A DNA stretch of 64,000 nt from Devosia riboflavina (GCF_000743575.1 NZ_JQGC01000002.1:180649-244648), one strand, 5' to 3'. Shown: positions 49,419 to 57,800, counted from the first letter of the stretch. Program-made: numbers and translations. The notes: generated by a model not told the origin, from the letters alone.

Positions 49419-50459
49419 TTAATAGAGAATTATGTCGCCAAGGCCAAGTTCTCGCGCCAGTGCAAGAGCGTCCTCTTTTGTGGCGCCGGGCTTCAAATAG
49501 CTGAGAGTGAGGCGGGTCGCGGGATGACCGTTGACCAGGACCTGCTCCTCGTCAACCGCGCCGAGAATGGCGAAGCGTTCAGCGAGGGCGATCGCATTGG
49601 TCGGGTTTGAGAAGGTGCCGAGGCCGAGCTTGAAGGCGCGGCTATCGGCATCGACGCTCTTGGCCCAGGCTTGCAGATCTGGCGAGCCGGCGGCCATGGA
49701 ATTGACGGCGGCGAAGGCCGTGCCGATGCCGGCATCGACGCTTTGAGGCGTCGCATCAGCATAGGAGAACAAGCCATTGAAGAAATTGGTGGTCATGCCG
49801 ACAAGGCTGCGATTGCTCTCGGCCGATGCGACGCGGATATTGCCGGTGTCGTAATCGTTGGGGCCGGAATAGCTGGCCATGAGAGTGCGGGTATCGTCGC
49901 CTTCGAGCGGGGCGGCGCCGACATATTGGACCTGAACGTTGGCCGACCCGTTGTTCACGTAGCCGAGCATGGCGGCGGCTTGGTGGGACAGATCGATGAC
50001 GCGGCCGGCGACATAGGGGCCGCGATCGTTGACGCGGACGACCAGCGAGCGGCCATTGTCGGTATTGGTGACGCGGACATAAGACGGCAGCGGCAGGGTC
50101 GGATGGGCCGCGGTGATGGCATTGGCGGAGAAGATTTCGCCATTTGCGGTGCGGCGGCCGTGGAAATCGGAGCCATACCAGGAGGCGGTGCCGGAGGCCT
50201 GGTAGTTCGGATCGTGCTGCGGCACATAGGTTTTTCCGCGCACGGTATAGGGCTGGCCAACCTGATAGCGGCCGCCGCCGCGCGGCGGATTGGGGTCATT
50301 GGTGACGCGCGGGGAGACGGCGACGCCATATTCCTTGGAGGTGAAGGCACCGCGCTTGACGGTGGCGCCGAGGCCGCCGCCGCCCATACAGGCGGCAAGG
50401 GCGGGGGCGATTAGCGCGCACAGGGCGACTGTGCGGACGAGATTGCGCCAAGTGGTCAC
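49419..50459 (-). CDS. rlpA: RlpA-family lipoprotein (septal ring)
   Basis: A 346-aa lipoprotein with a lipobox ALAAC (Cys 24). The double-psi beta-barrel (about 90-180) has ASGTASWYGSDFHGRRTANGE and the VVRVNDRGPYVAGRVIDLS motif, seen in RlpA lytic transglycosylases. The C-terminal half (about 250-340) resembles a SPOR peptidoglycan-binding domain. The start is a GTG. Transcribed before the carboxypeptidase gene, 117 bases apart; the pairing of rlpA and a carboxypeptidase is conserved in alphaproteobacteria. Confidence 0.9.
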   Translation of the reverse strand: MTTWRNLVRTVALCALIAPALAACMGGGGLGATVKRGAFTSKEYGVAVSPRVTNDPNPPRGGGRYQVGQPYTVRGKTYVPQHDPNYQASGTASWYGSDFHGRRTANGEIFSANAITAAHPTLPLPSYVRVTNTDNGRSLVVRVNDRGPYVAGRVIDLSHQAAAMLGYVNNGSANVQVQYVGAAPLEGDDTRTLMASYSGPNDYDTGNIRVASAESNRSLVGMTTNFFNGLFSYADATPQSVDAGIGTAFAAVNSMAAGSPDLQAWAKSVDADSRAFKLGLGTFSNPTNAIALAERFAILGAVDEEQVLVNGHPATRLTLSYLKPGATKEDALALARELGLGDIILY

Positions 50460-50867
50460 GGTACTCTTTACTCAACACGCTTGGGTCAGGCGCACGCGTT
50501 TTACACAGCATGCGTACAGTTCTTCGCAAAATGTCGTCAGGCTGGTTGAGGGGACGTTAATGCTGACAGACTGTTAGCATTCGGCGCCGCATTGCGTTGA
50601 TTTGGGTAAACGGGCGGTAAAGAGGGTTCTTGGGCGCGAATTTGACTTTGCGGGGGATATGGCCATGATGGCGGGCATGAGCACGGATTTCATTTTCGTC
50701 CCCCAGACACGCGACGGTCATCGCCTGGCAGGCTGATTGCCTGGTGTTGCTACCTACCTATTAGGCAAGAGCGGCACCAGGAGGCTCAAACCAATCCCAT
50801 ATTTTCATGCCTCGTGGCGCCTGCGGATCGCGGGCGCGTTTTGGCATGCTTGTCCGAGACCATTGCG
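50460..50867. other. Divergent region between rlpA and the zinc-ribbon micro-operon
   Basis: About 408 bases. It presumably holds promoters for both directions. A stable hairpin (50740-50781) is the only structure I can mark. No ORF is supported before 50868. Confidence 0.5.
50740..50781. other. Unexplained stem-loop upstream of the micro-operon
   Basis: CCTGGTG (50740-50746) pairs with CACCAGG (50775-50781). The loop has further inner pairing. No T-run follows, so it is not a terminator. Confidence 0.4.
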
Positions 50868-51077
50868 ATGACCTTCAAGTATTCCGTGACCCTGCCCATC
50901 AGCGGCGGCAACAAGCTCAGCCGGTTCAAGGATTGGGCCGAACGGCATGTGCCCGCGGTGCGCTACAGCCTGCCGCCGCAGACGCCGATCAAGACCGAAA
51001 CGATGACCATCAGGCTCGCTTCGCTCGAAGAGCGGCAGCATTTGCTGCAGGCTTTTGCGCTGTTCTCGCAGATGTGA
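50868..51077 (+). CDS. Small protein of unknown function (69 aa)
   Basis: A 69-aa basic protein. It starts MTFKYSVTLPISGGNKLSRF and continues as an alternating strand/helix chain ending in RLASLEERQHLLQAFALFSQM. The ribosome site is weak (GAGACC). It is followed within 10 bases by the zinc-ribbon gene, so the three genes look co-transcribed. Not recognised; no function proposed. Confidence 0.6.
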   Translation: MTFKYSVTLPISGGNKLSRFKDWAERHVPAVRYSLPPQTPIKTETMTIRLASLEERQHLLQAFALFSQM

Positions 51078-51087
51078 GGAGAGAAAA

Positions 51088-51231
51088 ATGCCAGCGCTTA
51101 GATTTTGCCGGTCTTGTGCCGGTCCGCGACCGAGGGCGGCACGGCGGTGTCCGTGGTGTCACCGGGATTATGATGGGCCACCGGCCCTGCCTGAGCATCT
51201 GTTCGATGCGCCGGAGGTTCGACCGCGATGA
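51088..51231 (+). CDS. 47-aa CxxC...CxxC zinc-ribbon protein
   Basis: Too short for standard gene callers, but well supported. The ribosome site is GAGGAG, 6 bases before ATG. The chain begins MPALRFCRSCAGPRPRAARR and continues CPWC, so two CxxC pairs are separated by 12 residues as in zinc ribbons, followed by an acidic tail. The stop TGA overlaps the ATG of the next gene as ATGA, so the two are translationally coupled. Function unknown. It may assist the coupled Rnk/Gre-like protein in binding RNA polymerase or RNA (inference). Confidence 0.65.
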   Translation: MPALRFCRSCAGPRPRAARRCPWCHRDYDGPPALPEHLFDAPEVRPR

Positions 51232-51644
51232 CGACGCTCTCTTTGAAGGACTGGTCGCAATCACCCGAGATCATGATCGGGGCGCGGGAGCATCGGCGGG
51301 TGACCACCGCGGCGCTGATCGATGTGGAGCAGGACTCCGATCAGGTGGATTTTTTGCTCTATGAGCTCGATCGGGCGGTGATCGTGGAGGACACGATGCT
51401 GCCGGCCGACATTGTGCGGCTGGGGAGTGTGGTGCGCTTTCGCGTGGCGTCGGGCGAGGAGCGGACGATCAAGCTGGTGCTGCCCGAGCATGTCAGCGGG
51501 CGGGAGGCCTATCGACTGTCGGTGACATCCAAGCATGGCGCGGCGCTGCTTGGGCTGCGGCCGGGGCAGATCATTGCCTGGGTCGATGCCAGCGGGGCGG
51601 CGCATAGCGTGGAGGTGTTGAAGGTGGCGAACGCTGCGGGATGA
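51228..51644 (+). CDS. Rnk/GreA C-terminal-like protein
   Basis: A 138-aa protein whose C-terminal half (about 60-130) has the FKBP-like fold of GreA/GreB C-terminal domains and Rnk. EDTMLPADIVRLGSVVRF resembles a Gre strand pair, and SKHGAALLGLRPGQIIAW fits the sequence where Gre factors read SPIGRALLG. It lacks the N-terminal coiled coil with the acidic tip needed for transcript cleavage. Rnk proteins bind RNA polymerase without that coil and modulate elongation. It overlaps the 47-aa zinc-ribbon gene by four bases. Confidence 0.75.
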   Translation: MTTLSLKDWSQSPEIMIGAREHRRVTTAALIDVEQDSDQVDFLLYELDRAVIVEDTMLPADIVRLGSVVRFRVASGEERTIKLVLPEHVSGREAYRLSVTSKHGAALLGLRPGQIIAWVDASGAAHSVEVLKVANAAG

Positions 51645-51682
51645 GCAGGTCTGGACTGGGGGCGGTTGCGCCCCCGGGCTCG

Positions 51683-52276
51683 TCACGTTGTGGCGGGCAG
51701 AGACAGGGCTTGGACGAGTGCGGAGGCGATCTGAGCTGGTTGCGCCAGGGAGATGACCAGGGCGTCGCCTTCGTTGATGAGGATTTGGAAACGGTGGCGG
51801 AATTTTTGGTCTTCGGAGGTTCTTTCGAGGCCAAAGCCGCGCTGGAGCTGGCGTTCTACCACGATGGGAGTGGCGATTTCGATGTCTCGGCTCGGGAGAA
51901 GGACGATGCCGTAGCCGGTCGAGACCAGGCGGCGGGCTTCGATATTGTCCGGTGAGCCGGTGGGGGCGGCGAGGAAGCCGGAGGCGGTGACGAAGATTTG
52001 GGGGCCGGTGCTTGCTGACAGCAGGGTTTTGGCCAGAGCGAGGTTCGCTTCGCGGTAGCGTTCATAGCCGTGCTGGGAGATGAAGCGGCCGATCAGGTCT
52101 AGACGCGAGCAGAATTCGAGGTCGAGATCGATGAGGGGCCAGTGGAGGATGCGGGCAAGTTCGCGGCCGAGCGTTGACTTGCCCACGCCGCCGGGACCCA
52201 GGAGAAAAAGCGTCTCTTGAGGCTTCCAAGGACGGCGGATTTCGATATGGGTCTCGGGATGGTCCATGGTCGCCAT
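51683..52276 (-). CDS. Shikimate-kinase-like P-loop protein
   Basis: A 197-aa protein with Walker A LLGPGGVGKSTLGREL (about 24-39), then the typical LIDLDLEFCSRL segment and a following ERYREANLALAKTL helix. The fold matches shikimate kinase, but two points differ from AroK: the DxxD segment is DLDLEF, and an extra basic C-terminal region is present. It may therefore be a paralog with another substrate. Start is uncertain (TTG at 52303, ATG at 52276 or 52267; none has a good ribosome site). It lies near folD and DUF1643 on the same strand but as a separate unit. Confidence 0.7.
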   Translation of the reverse strand: MATMDHPETHIEIRRPWKPQETLFLLGPGGVGKSTLGRELARILHWPLIDLDLEFCSRLDLIGRFISQHGYERYREANLALAKTLLSASTGPQIFVTASGFLAAPTGSPDNIEARRLVSTGYGIVLLPSRDIEIATPIVVERQLQRGFGLERTSEDQKFRHRFQILINEGDALVISLAQPAQIASALVQALSLPATT

Positions 52277-52330
52277 TGGCGATGCAAAGCGAGTGGCGGT
52301 CAACAGGGCGTGGCAGCCGGAAGCACCGCG

Positions 52331-52903
52331 CTAAGCTGGAAACGGGATCAGAGGGGTATCGGCGCGCAGATAAAGCGGGTGTTTGGGGGAGCCGTCGGCG
52401 TTGGTGCCGAAGCACCAGAGATCGAGACCGTCGGCGCGCAGGGTTTCCACGATTTCGCGGCCGGCGGGGGCGAGGGCCTTGTTGAGCTTGCCGTGGCAGA
52501 GGACCACGCGCCCTGCCCCGTTGGCGGCTTTGCGGATGGCCGGGATGTTCGCGGGCGAGACGGCGACAATGCCGGGTTGGACCAGCATTTTGGGGTCGGT
52601 GGCGCGGTAGTCGCCGACATTACATTTGACCATGGCGGAAAAACCTTCGCGGCGGGCGAAGGTCCATTCTCTCGCGCAGGTGGGGTCGTCCACGGTGGCA
52701 TCGGCGGTGGAGGGATTCATGCCGATGAAGAGGATGTAGTTTTCCGGAAACGTTTCGCCCAGCCAGCGGCGCATGAGCTGGCGGTAGCGGCCATCTTCGC
52801 TCATGACCGCATCGCCATGGACACCGGCGCCAAGGCGCAGGCGCACCTTGCCGCCGGGATCGTGGGCGGTGTTGTCGCCCAGGTCTAGGGAGGTCTGGCT
52901 CAT
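52331..52903 (-). CDS. DUF1643 family protein
   Basis: A 190-aa protein with the family signature [18 protein letters not shown] (about 59-76), then [26 protein letters not shown]1643 proteins are widespread in alphaproteobacteria and uncharacterised; the fold is predicted to resemble uracil-DNA-glycosylase-like or nucleotide-binding Rossmann folds. The start overlaps the folD stop by four bases (ATGA), so the gene order folD, DUF1643 on the minus strand is coupled, with folD downstream. Confidence 0.85.
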   Translation of the reverse strand: MSQTSLDLGDNTAHDPGGKVRLRLGAGVHGDAVMSEDGRYRQLMRRWLGETFPENYILFIGMNPSTADATVDDPTCAREWTFARREGFSAMVKCNVGDYRATDPKMLVQPGIVAVSPANIPAIRKAANGAGRVVLCHGKLNKALAPAGREIVETLRADGLDLWCFGTNADGSPKHPLYLRADTPLIPFPA

Positions 52904-53802
52904 GCGGTGAGATCGCTCGGGGGCACGAGGCCGTTGATGAGCGAGGCAGTGGTGATGGTATTGGCCAGAAGGCAGGCGATGGTCATGGGGCCGACGCCGC
53001 CGGGAACCGGGGTGATGGCGCTAGCAACGTCCACCGCGGAGGCGAAGTCGACGTCGCCGACGAGCTTGGTCTTGCCTTCGCCCTTTTCGGGGGCCGGGAC
53101 GCGGTTGATGCCCACGTCGATGACCACGGCGCCGGGTTTCAGCCAATCCCCCTTCACCATTTCCGGACGACCGACGGCGGCGACGACGATATCGGCCTGA
53201 CGGACGACATCGGCGAGGTTCTGCGTCTTCGAATGGGCGACGGTGACGGTGCAGTTGTCGCGGAGGAGGAGCTGCATCATCGGCTTGCCGACGAGATTGG
53301 AGCGGCCGATGATGACGGCGTTCTTGCCCTCGAGATTGCCGAGGTGATCGCGCAGCAGCATGAGCGCGCCGAGCGGGGTGCAGGAGACCGGGCCTGGGAG
53401 GCCGATCTGCACCTTGCCGACATTGGCCGGGGTGAAGCTGTCGACATCCTTGGCTGGATCGATGGCTTCGATGACCTTGTTGGGGTCGATATGCTTGGGA
53501 ACGGGGAGCTGGACCAAAATGCCGTGCACGGCGGGGTCGGCATTGAGTTTTGCGACCAGCGCGAGGAGGTCGGCTTCGGACGTCTCGGCCGGCAGTTCGT
53601 GCTTGTAGGAATTCATGCCGACTTCGGCGGTCTGCTTGGCCTTGCTCGACACATAGACCTGGCTGGCCGGATCGGAACCGACGATGACGACGGCGAGGCC
53701 GGGCGTAATGCCGTGCTCGGTTTTGAGGCGCTGGACGTGGCCCGCGATACGACCGCGCAGATTCTCGGCAAAGAGTTTTCCGTCGATGATTTTTGCGGTC
53801 AT
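52900..53802 (-). CDS. folD: Bifunctional methylenetetrahydrofolate dehydrogenase/cyclohydrolase
   Basis: FolD (300 aa) converts 5,10-methylene-THF to 10-formyl-THF in two steps. The catalytic Lys motif is [14 protein letters not shown] (about 50-63). The [10 protein letters not shown] loop and the NADP motif [17 protein letters not shown] (about 165-180) fit. Length is normal. Note that the gene is read from 53802 leftward, so it precedes DUF1643 and is the first gene of that pair. Confidence 0.96.
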   Translation of the reverse strand: MTAKIIDGKLFAENLRGRIAGHVQRLKTEHGITPGLAVVIVGSDPASQVYVSSKAKQTAEVGMNSYKHELPAETSEADLLALVAKLNADPAVHGILVQLPVPKHIDPNKVIEAIDPAKDVDSFTPANVGKVQIGLPGPVSCTPLGALMLLRDHLGNLEGKNAVIIGRSNLVGKPMMQLLLRDNCTVTVAHSKTQNLADVVRQADIVVAAVGRPEMVKGDWLKPGAVVIDVGINRVPAPEKGEGKTKLVGDVDFASAVDVASAITPVPGGVGPMTIACLLANTITTASLINGLVPPSDLTA

Positions 53803-53878
53803 AGTGGCCTCGTTTTCTTAGGGATAGAGGCGCGGGAAATGGCTCCCCGCGTTTCGGCTTCGACATAAGGGATGCGCC

Positions 53879-54490
53879 ATGATCCGTCCATTGCTTTGGC
53901 CGCTGCTGGCCGCTTTTTCCGTGCTGGCGCTGCCCGTGGCCGCCAAGGACAAGTCGCTCGAAACCGAGGCCAAGGCGCTGCACCAATTGGCGGGCGGGGA
54001 TTATTGCGAGCCGCTCGAAAATGCCTATGACCCGGAGGATGCGTTCAAGAGCTGGACGTTCAGCTATCCGATGAGCTGGGGCACGGAGGGCGAGGAAGAG
54101 GAAATCACCCTTATCCGCATCTGGTGCATGGCGGGCGCCTATAATGTCACCCACGCCTACTACACTTATCGCGAATATGAGGGCCTGATGCCGCTTGCCT
54201 TTGCGACGCCGGCTTTCGAGACGCGATATGAGGTGGAGGACGATATCGACTCCCCGCTCAAGGGGATCGACCTGACCGGGATGAATGCGACGACCATTCT
54301 GGTCAATTCGCAGTTCGATCCCGAGACCCGCACGATTTCGTCCTATGGGCTGTGGCGGGGCATTGGCGATGCGAGCGATGCGGGCACATGGGTGTTCAAT
54401 GAAGGCGAATGGACGCTGAAGCGCTATGAGATCGACGCCAGCTATGATGGCGAGGCTAATCCCGAGACCGTGATCGACTATAGCGAATAG
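53879..54490 (+). CDS. Secreted DUF1176-like protein
   Basis: A 203-aa exported protein. The signal peptide spans about residues 1-22 (LLAAFSVLALPVAAK). The C-terminal half, with TRTISSYGLWRGIGDASDAGTWVF and EGEWTLKRYEIDASYDGE, resembles DUF1176 periplasmic domains of unknown role. Two Cys (about 41 and 83) are present. AAGGG lies before the ATG. It is followed by the DUF1801 gene after 8 bases. Confidence 0.75.
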   Translation: MIRPLLWPLLAAFSVLALPVAAKDKSLETEAKALHQLAGGDYCEPLENAYDPEDAFKSWTFSYPMSWGTEGEEEEITLIRIWCMAGAYNVTHAYYTYREYEGLMPLAFATPAFETRYEVEDDIDSPLKGIDLTGMNATTILVNSQFDPETRTISSYGLWRGIGDASDAGTWVFNEGEWTLKRYEIDASYDGEANPETVIDYSE

Positions 54491-54498
54491 GGGCTGAA

Positions 54499-54930
54499 AT
54501 GGCGGAGCAGAAGACCAGGCCGGGTGGGGATGTCGAGGCTTTTGTCGCGGCGATTGCGGATGAGGCGAAGCGGGCCGATGCTCGGACGCTGATCGAGCTG
54601 ATGAGCGCGGTTTCGGGGGAGGAGCCGGTGCTTTGGGGCACGATGGTGGGGTTTGGGCACTACCACTATCGCTATGAGACCGGGCACGAGGGCGACAGCT
54701 TTCTGGTGGGTTTTGCGCCGCGCAAGGCAGAGTTTTCCATTTATTTGATGGGGACGTATTTTCCCGAGGTCAGTGCGCGGCGGGAGGAGTTGCTGGCGCG
54801 GCTGGGGAAGCATCGCATGGGCAAGGCCTGCCTTTATGTGAAGCGGCTGAGCGATGTGGATTTGGGGGTGTTGCGGGAGCTGGCGGAGATTTCGGTGGTG
54901 GCGTTGCGGAAGGCTTATGGAACCACCTGA
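54499..54930 (+). CDS. DUF1801 domain protein
   Basis: A 143-aa protein of the YdhG-like DUF1801 fold. The pattern LIELMSAVSGEEPVLWGTMVGFGHYHY and the ending KACLYVKRLSDVDLGVLRELAEIS are typical. The family is often found next to stress or quinone-related genes but remains uncharacterised. It is coupled to the preceding secreted protein only by proximity. Confidence 0.8.
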   Translation: MAEQKTRPGGDVEAFVAAIADEAKRADARTLIELMSAVSGEEPVLWGTMVGFGHYHYRYETGHEGDSFLVGFAPRKAEFSIYLMGTYFPEVSARREELLARLGKHRMGKACLYVKRLSDVDLGVLRELAEISVVALRKAYGTT

Positions 54931-54960
54931 CCTCGGGGCGCCAGATATTACTCGTTGGTC

Positions 54961-55040
54961 GTCACCATCGGCCTGTCCCGGTGGTCCCCAGCGGAGGCGA
55001 GATGGATTGCCGGGACGAGCCCGGCAATGACGATGGAGGG
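54961..55040. repeat. Intergenic palindromic repeat, family B, copy 1
   Basis: GTCACCATCGGCCTGTCCCG on one arm. The facing arm reads GCCGGGACGAGCCCGGCAAT, followed by GACGATGGAGG. A half-copy of family A (55070-55102) adjoins. Confidence 0.75.
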
Positions 55041-55069
55041 CGAATTGGGGGCTGAGGAGAGCGTTTGGA

Positions 55070-55102
55070 AACGGAGGTTCCCGCTTTCGCGGGAATGACA
55101 CC
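55070..55102. repeat. Family A repeat, half copy
   Basis: Only the right arm is present: GGTTCCCGCTTTCGCGGGAA then TGACACC. It is fused to a family B element. Confidence 0.7.
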
Positions 55103-55143
55103 GTGGGTGTGGATGGTTCGACGCTGGACGTCGACTATTCCGG

Positions 55144-55626
55144 TCAGCCTATCCTGATGATTTCCAGTTCCTGGTCGCCGAGGGTGGCGACGTCGTCGAC
55201 GCTTTTGCCGAGGAGGGCCTGGGCGATGGGAGAGGCGTGGGAGATGGTGCCGGCTTTGGGGTCGGCTTCGTCTTCGCCGACGATACGGTAGGTCTGCACG
55301 CGGCCATCGTCGCGGCTGAAGGTGACCTTGCTACCGAAGGCAACGGTTTCAGGGTTCGTTGGGGCTGGGACGAGTTGGGCGGTGCGCAGGCGTTCGGAGA
55401 AATAGCGGAAATCGCGGAGCGGCACGGCGGACTGGCGGCGGCGCTCGTTGATATCTTCGATGGCCTGGGCGGCTTCGAAGGCGGTGCGGGCGGATTCCAC
55501 CTGGGCTTCGAGCGCCTTGAGGCCGGTTTCGGTGACGAGGTTTAGGCCGGGCGGAATGGGGCGATCGGGCAGGACGGATTCTGAGGCGGTTTCGGCACTG
55601 TCTTCTTTGGTGAAGGCTACGCTCAA
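55144..55626 (-). CDS. greB: Transcription elongation factor GreA/GreB family
   Basis: A 160-aa Gre factor that stimulates RNA cleavage in backtracked RNA polymerase. The N-terminal coiled coil (about 30-75; LKALEAQVESARTAFEAAQA, then EDINERRRQSAVPLRDFRYFSERL) and the C-terminal FKBP-like domain with SHASPIAQALLGKSVDDVATL are both present, and the coiled-coil tip has Asp/Glu residues. The start is a TTG with GGAG 6 bases before. Closest to the GreB branch, but the gene could be a third Gre paralog; confidence in the symbol is limited. Confidence 0.85.
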   Translation of the reverse strand: MSVAFTKEDSAETASESVLPDRPIPPGLNLVTETGLKALEAQVESARTAFEAAQAIEDINERRRQSAVPLRDFRYFSERLRTAQLVPAPTNPETVAFGSKVTFSRDDGRVQTYRIVGEDEADPKAGTISHASPIAQALLGKSVDDVATLGDQELEIIRIG

Positions 55627-55697
55627 AGGAGACTCCGTCTATGGCTGAATGGACAAGGTGCTGCGCTTCGCATGAACACACAACCCTTGTCGATCTT

Positions 55698-55777
55698 CAT
55701 TGCCCGGCTTGTCCGGGTAATCCAGTTCGGGGACGGCATGGACCACCGGGACAAGCCCGGCGGTGACGACGGGAGGG
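55698..55777. repeat. Intergenic palindromic repeat, family B, copy 2
   Basis: Arms TTGCCCGGCTTGTCCGGGTA and CCGGGACAAGCCCGGCGGTG. Compare 54961 and 63854. Confidence 0.7.
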
Positions 55778-55800
55778 AGAGGTTGTGGCTCTCCAAGCAA

Positions 55801-55837
55801 AACAAAAAAGACCGTCCGACATCTCTGCCGGACGGCT
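55801..55837 (-). terminator. Intrinsic terminator on the minus strand without an upstream protein gene
   Basis: GCCGTCCGGCA pairs with TGTCGGACGGT, then TCTTTTTTGTTTTG on the minus strand. The nearest minus-strand protein gene upstream is beyond 57600, on the far side of amn, so the terminator probably belongs to a small RNA. Confidence 0.75.
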
Positions 55838-56022
55838 TTGGGGGATATAGTCCGCCGCGCTGTTGAGGGCTTGGGGGACAAGCGGCTAACCACATCCTGC
55901 TCACCGGTTGCATGGGTCGTTTGCCGTGCCGATGAACTGAGTGAAAAGATGGTGGGCAATTGCGGCAATAAAAGTACGGCTCACCGAAGTGTGAAGACCG
56001 GTTTGGGGTGCGCGGCCTCCGT
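55838..56022 (-). ncRNA. Candidate 6S-like RNA (ssrS)
   Basis: A transcript of about 185 nt is inferred on the minus strand between a possible promoter (56032-56060) and the terminator. The 5' arm GCCGCGC (56010-56016) pairs with the 3' arm GCGCGGC (55854-55860), which closes the RNA. Inside, UGAGCCGUACUUUUAUUGCC is close to the E. coli 6S segment UGAGCCGAUAUUUCAUACC, and ACAGCGCGGCGG near the 3' end is close to ACAGCCUGCGGCGG (both recalled from memory). 6S RNA binds the RNA polymerase holoenzyme as a promoter mimic. It lies antisense to the leader of amn. Confidence 0.5.
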
Positions 56023-56031
56023 TGAGAAGGT

Positions 56032-56060
56032 GTCATGCGGTGCCTATAGTGAACGGTCAA
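56032..56060 (-). promoter_or_regulatory. Candidate promoter of the 6S-like RNA
   Basis: On the minus strand TTGACC, 17 bases, then CATGAC. The predicted start near 56024 matches the proposed 5' end of the RNA. The -10 is weak. Confidence 0.4.
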
Positions 56061-56120
56061 ACCGGCGCGATTCCAATGAGCGCCCGCCGGCCGAATGGGG
56101 CCGGCAGATGAGGATGGTTC

Positions 56121-57596
56121 ATGACGACGATTTGCCCGCCGCGCTTGGAAACCCAGAGCTTTACCGATCCAGAAGCAGCATGGGAGCAGATCGCGCTGAT
56201 CTATCGGCGCAATTGCGAATTCATTCGCAGCCATCTGGCCGGGCTGACGCGGGGGGAAGTTCCCGAGGGCCGCGTGCGGGCCTGCTATCCGCAGGTGGAA
56301 GTGCGCTCGACGAGCTATTCCAAGCATGAGAGCACCCTGCCCTATGGGTATCTCCATACGCCGGGGATTTATCGCACCACGGTGACGGCACCGGACCTGT
56401 TCAAGACCTATTTCGAGGAACAGTTCACCGTGCTGCTGCGCAATCATGGCGGCACGATCGATGTGGGCGAGAGCGATACGCCCATTCCGCTGCATTTTGC
56501 GCTGCCGCCGCATGAGCATGTGGACGGGGCGGCGCTCAATGCGTTGGGGATTCCGCTGCGCGATGTGTTCGATGCGCCGGATCTCGCCAATACGGATGAC
56601 GAGATTGCCAATGGCACTTATGTGCCGCCGCGGGGCGGGCCTTATCCGCTTTCGGCCTTTACGGCGCCGCGGGTGGACTATTCGCTGTTCCGGCTGGCGC
56701 ATTATACCGGCACGGCGGCCGAGCATTTCCAGAACTTTGTGATCTTTACGAACTACCAGTTCTATATCGACGAATTCTGCCGGGTGGCGAAGGCCTGGAT
56801 GGCCGAGGGGCATGGGCACTATCAGCGGTTTATCGAGCCGGGGAATGTGTCGACCGACAATGCGCTGACCGGGGGCGCGGTGACCGGGTCGCCGCCGCCG
56901 CGGGCGCCGCAGATGCCGGCCTATCATCTGGTGGGTGATCGTGGGCGCGGCATTACCATGGTCAATATCGGCGTCGGGCCGGCCAATGCGAAGACGATTA
57001 CCGACCATATCGCGGTTTTGCGGCCGCATGCCTGGATCATGCTGGGGCATTGCGCGGGCCTGCGGAACTCGCAGGAGCTGGGCGATTATGTGCTGGCGCA
57101 TGCCTATGTGCGCGAGGACCATGTGCTCGATGCCGACCTGCCGCTGACCGTGCCGGTGCCGGCGCTGGCTGAAGTGCAGGTGGCCCTCGAACAGGCGGTG
57201 GAGGAGATCACCCAGACCGAGGGGATCGAGACCAAGAAGATCATGCGCACCGGCACGGTGGCGACGTTTGACAATCGCAATTGGGAGCTTCGGGACCAGA
57301 CGGAGATCGTGCGGCAATTGAGCCAATCGCGGGCGGTGGCGCTCGATATGGAGAGTGCGACGATTGCGGCGAACGGGTTCAGGTTCAGGGTGCCCTATGG
57401 GACGCTGCTGTGTGTTTCGGACAAGCCGCTGCATGGCGAATTGAAACTGCCGGGCATGGCTTCGGATTTTTATCGTACGCAGGTCAATCGGCATTTGCAG
57501 ATTGGGCTGCGGGCGATGGAGATTCTGAGGGATCAGCCGGCGGAAAGGCTGCATTCGCGGAAACTCAGGAGCTTTGCGGAGACGGCGTTTCAGTAG
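56121..57596 (+). CDS. amn: AMP nucleosidase
   Basis: Amn (491 aa) hydrolyses AMP to adenine and ribose-5-phosphate. Residues about 1-200 form the N-terminal domain (the PEGRVRACYPQVEVRSTSYSKHE segment). The C-terminal nucleoside-phosphorylase-like domain has HLVGDRGRGITMVNIGVGPANAKT (about 275-298), HAWIMLGHCAGLRNSQ (about 310) and LDMESATIAANGFRFRVPYGTLLCVSDKPLHG (about 414-445). Similar in length to the E. coli enzyme (484 aa). GAGGA is 6 bases before ATG. Confidence 0.95.
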   Translation: MTTICPPRLETQSFTDPEAAWEQIALIYRRNCEFIRSHLAGLTRGEVPEGRVRACYPQVEVRSTSYSKHESTLPYGYLHTPGIYRTTVTAPDLFKTYFEEQFTVLLRNHGGTIDVGESDTPIPLHFALPPHEHVDGAALNALGIPLRDVFDAPDLANTDDEIANGTYVPPRGGPYPLSAFTAPRVDYSLFRLAHYTGTAAEHFQNFVIFTNYQFYIDEFCRVAKAWMAEGHGHYQRFIEPGNVSTDNALTGGAVTGSPPPRAPQMPAYHLVGDRGRGITMVNIGVGPANAKTITDHIAVLRPHAWIMLGHCAGLRNSQELGDYVLAHAYVREDHVLDADLPLTVPVPALAEVQVALEQAVEEITQTEGIETKKIMRTGTVATFDNRNWELRDQTEIVRQLSQSRAVALDMESATIAANGFRFRVPYGTLLCVSDKPLHGELKLPGMASDFYRTQVNRHLQIGLRAMEILRDQPAERLHSRKLRSFAETAFQ

Positions 57597-57599
57597 GGA

Positions 57600-57800
57600 C
57601 TATGCGGGTTCGTCATCCTCGAACACGGATTCGATCGGCTCGCCCAAGAGGCGGGCTATACGGAAGGCAAGCGGTAGCGAGGGATCGAAGCGGCCCGTTT
57701 CTATGGCAATGATCGACTGACGCGACACGCCAAGCTTTTCGGCCAAGGCCGCCTGCGACCAGCCGCGAGCGGCGCGAAGTTCCTTCAGGCGGTTCTTCAA
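57600..57800 (-). CDS. XRE-family helix-turn-helix regulator (66 aa), TTG start
   Basis: A 66-aa DNA-binding protein: MKNRLKELRAARGWSQAALA then AEKLGVSRQSIIAIETG, a standard XRE HTH of the YozG/ short Cro-like type. The start is TTG. The upstream gene's stop overlaps it (the sequence TTGA contains both), and GGAAG is 9 bases upstream. It forms a coupled pair with a small membrane protein and presumably binds the twin operators at 58210-58261. Confidence 0.82.
   Translation of the reverse strand: MKNRLKELRAARGWSQAALAEKLGVSRQSIIAIETGRFDPSLPLAFRIARLLGEPIESVFEDDEPA

Larger units (their letters stand above)
55627..56120. other. Region between gre factor and AMP nucleosidase
   Basis: About 494 bases. 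It holds a family B repeat (55698-55777), a minus-strand terminator (55801-55837) and, upstream of it on the minus strand, the likely 6S-like RNA (to about 56022). No protein gene is supported. Confidence 0.6.

Noticed and set aside
51683..52276. Calling this gene aroK
   Set aside because: P-loop and fold fit shikimate kinase, but the DxxD region and C-terminus differ and no aroB is adjacent, so only a family call is made.
55623..57554. 643-codon minus-strand frame over amn and its leader
   Set aside because: Mirror frame of amn. The leader part overlaps the terminator and the RNA candidate and gives no protein family.
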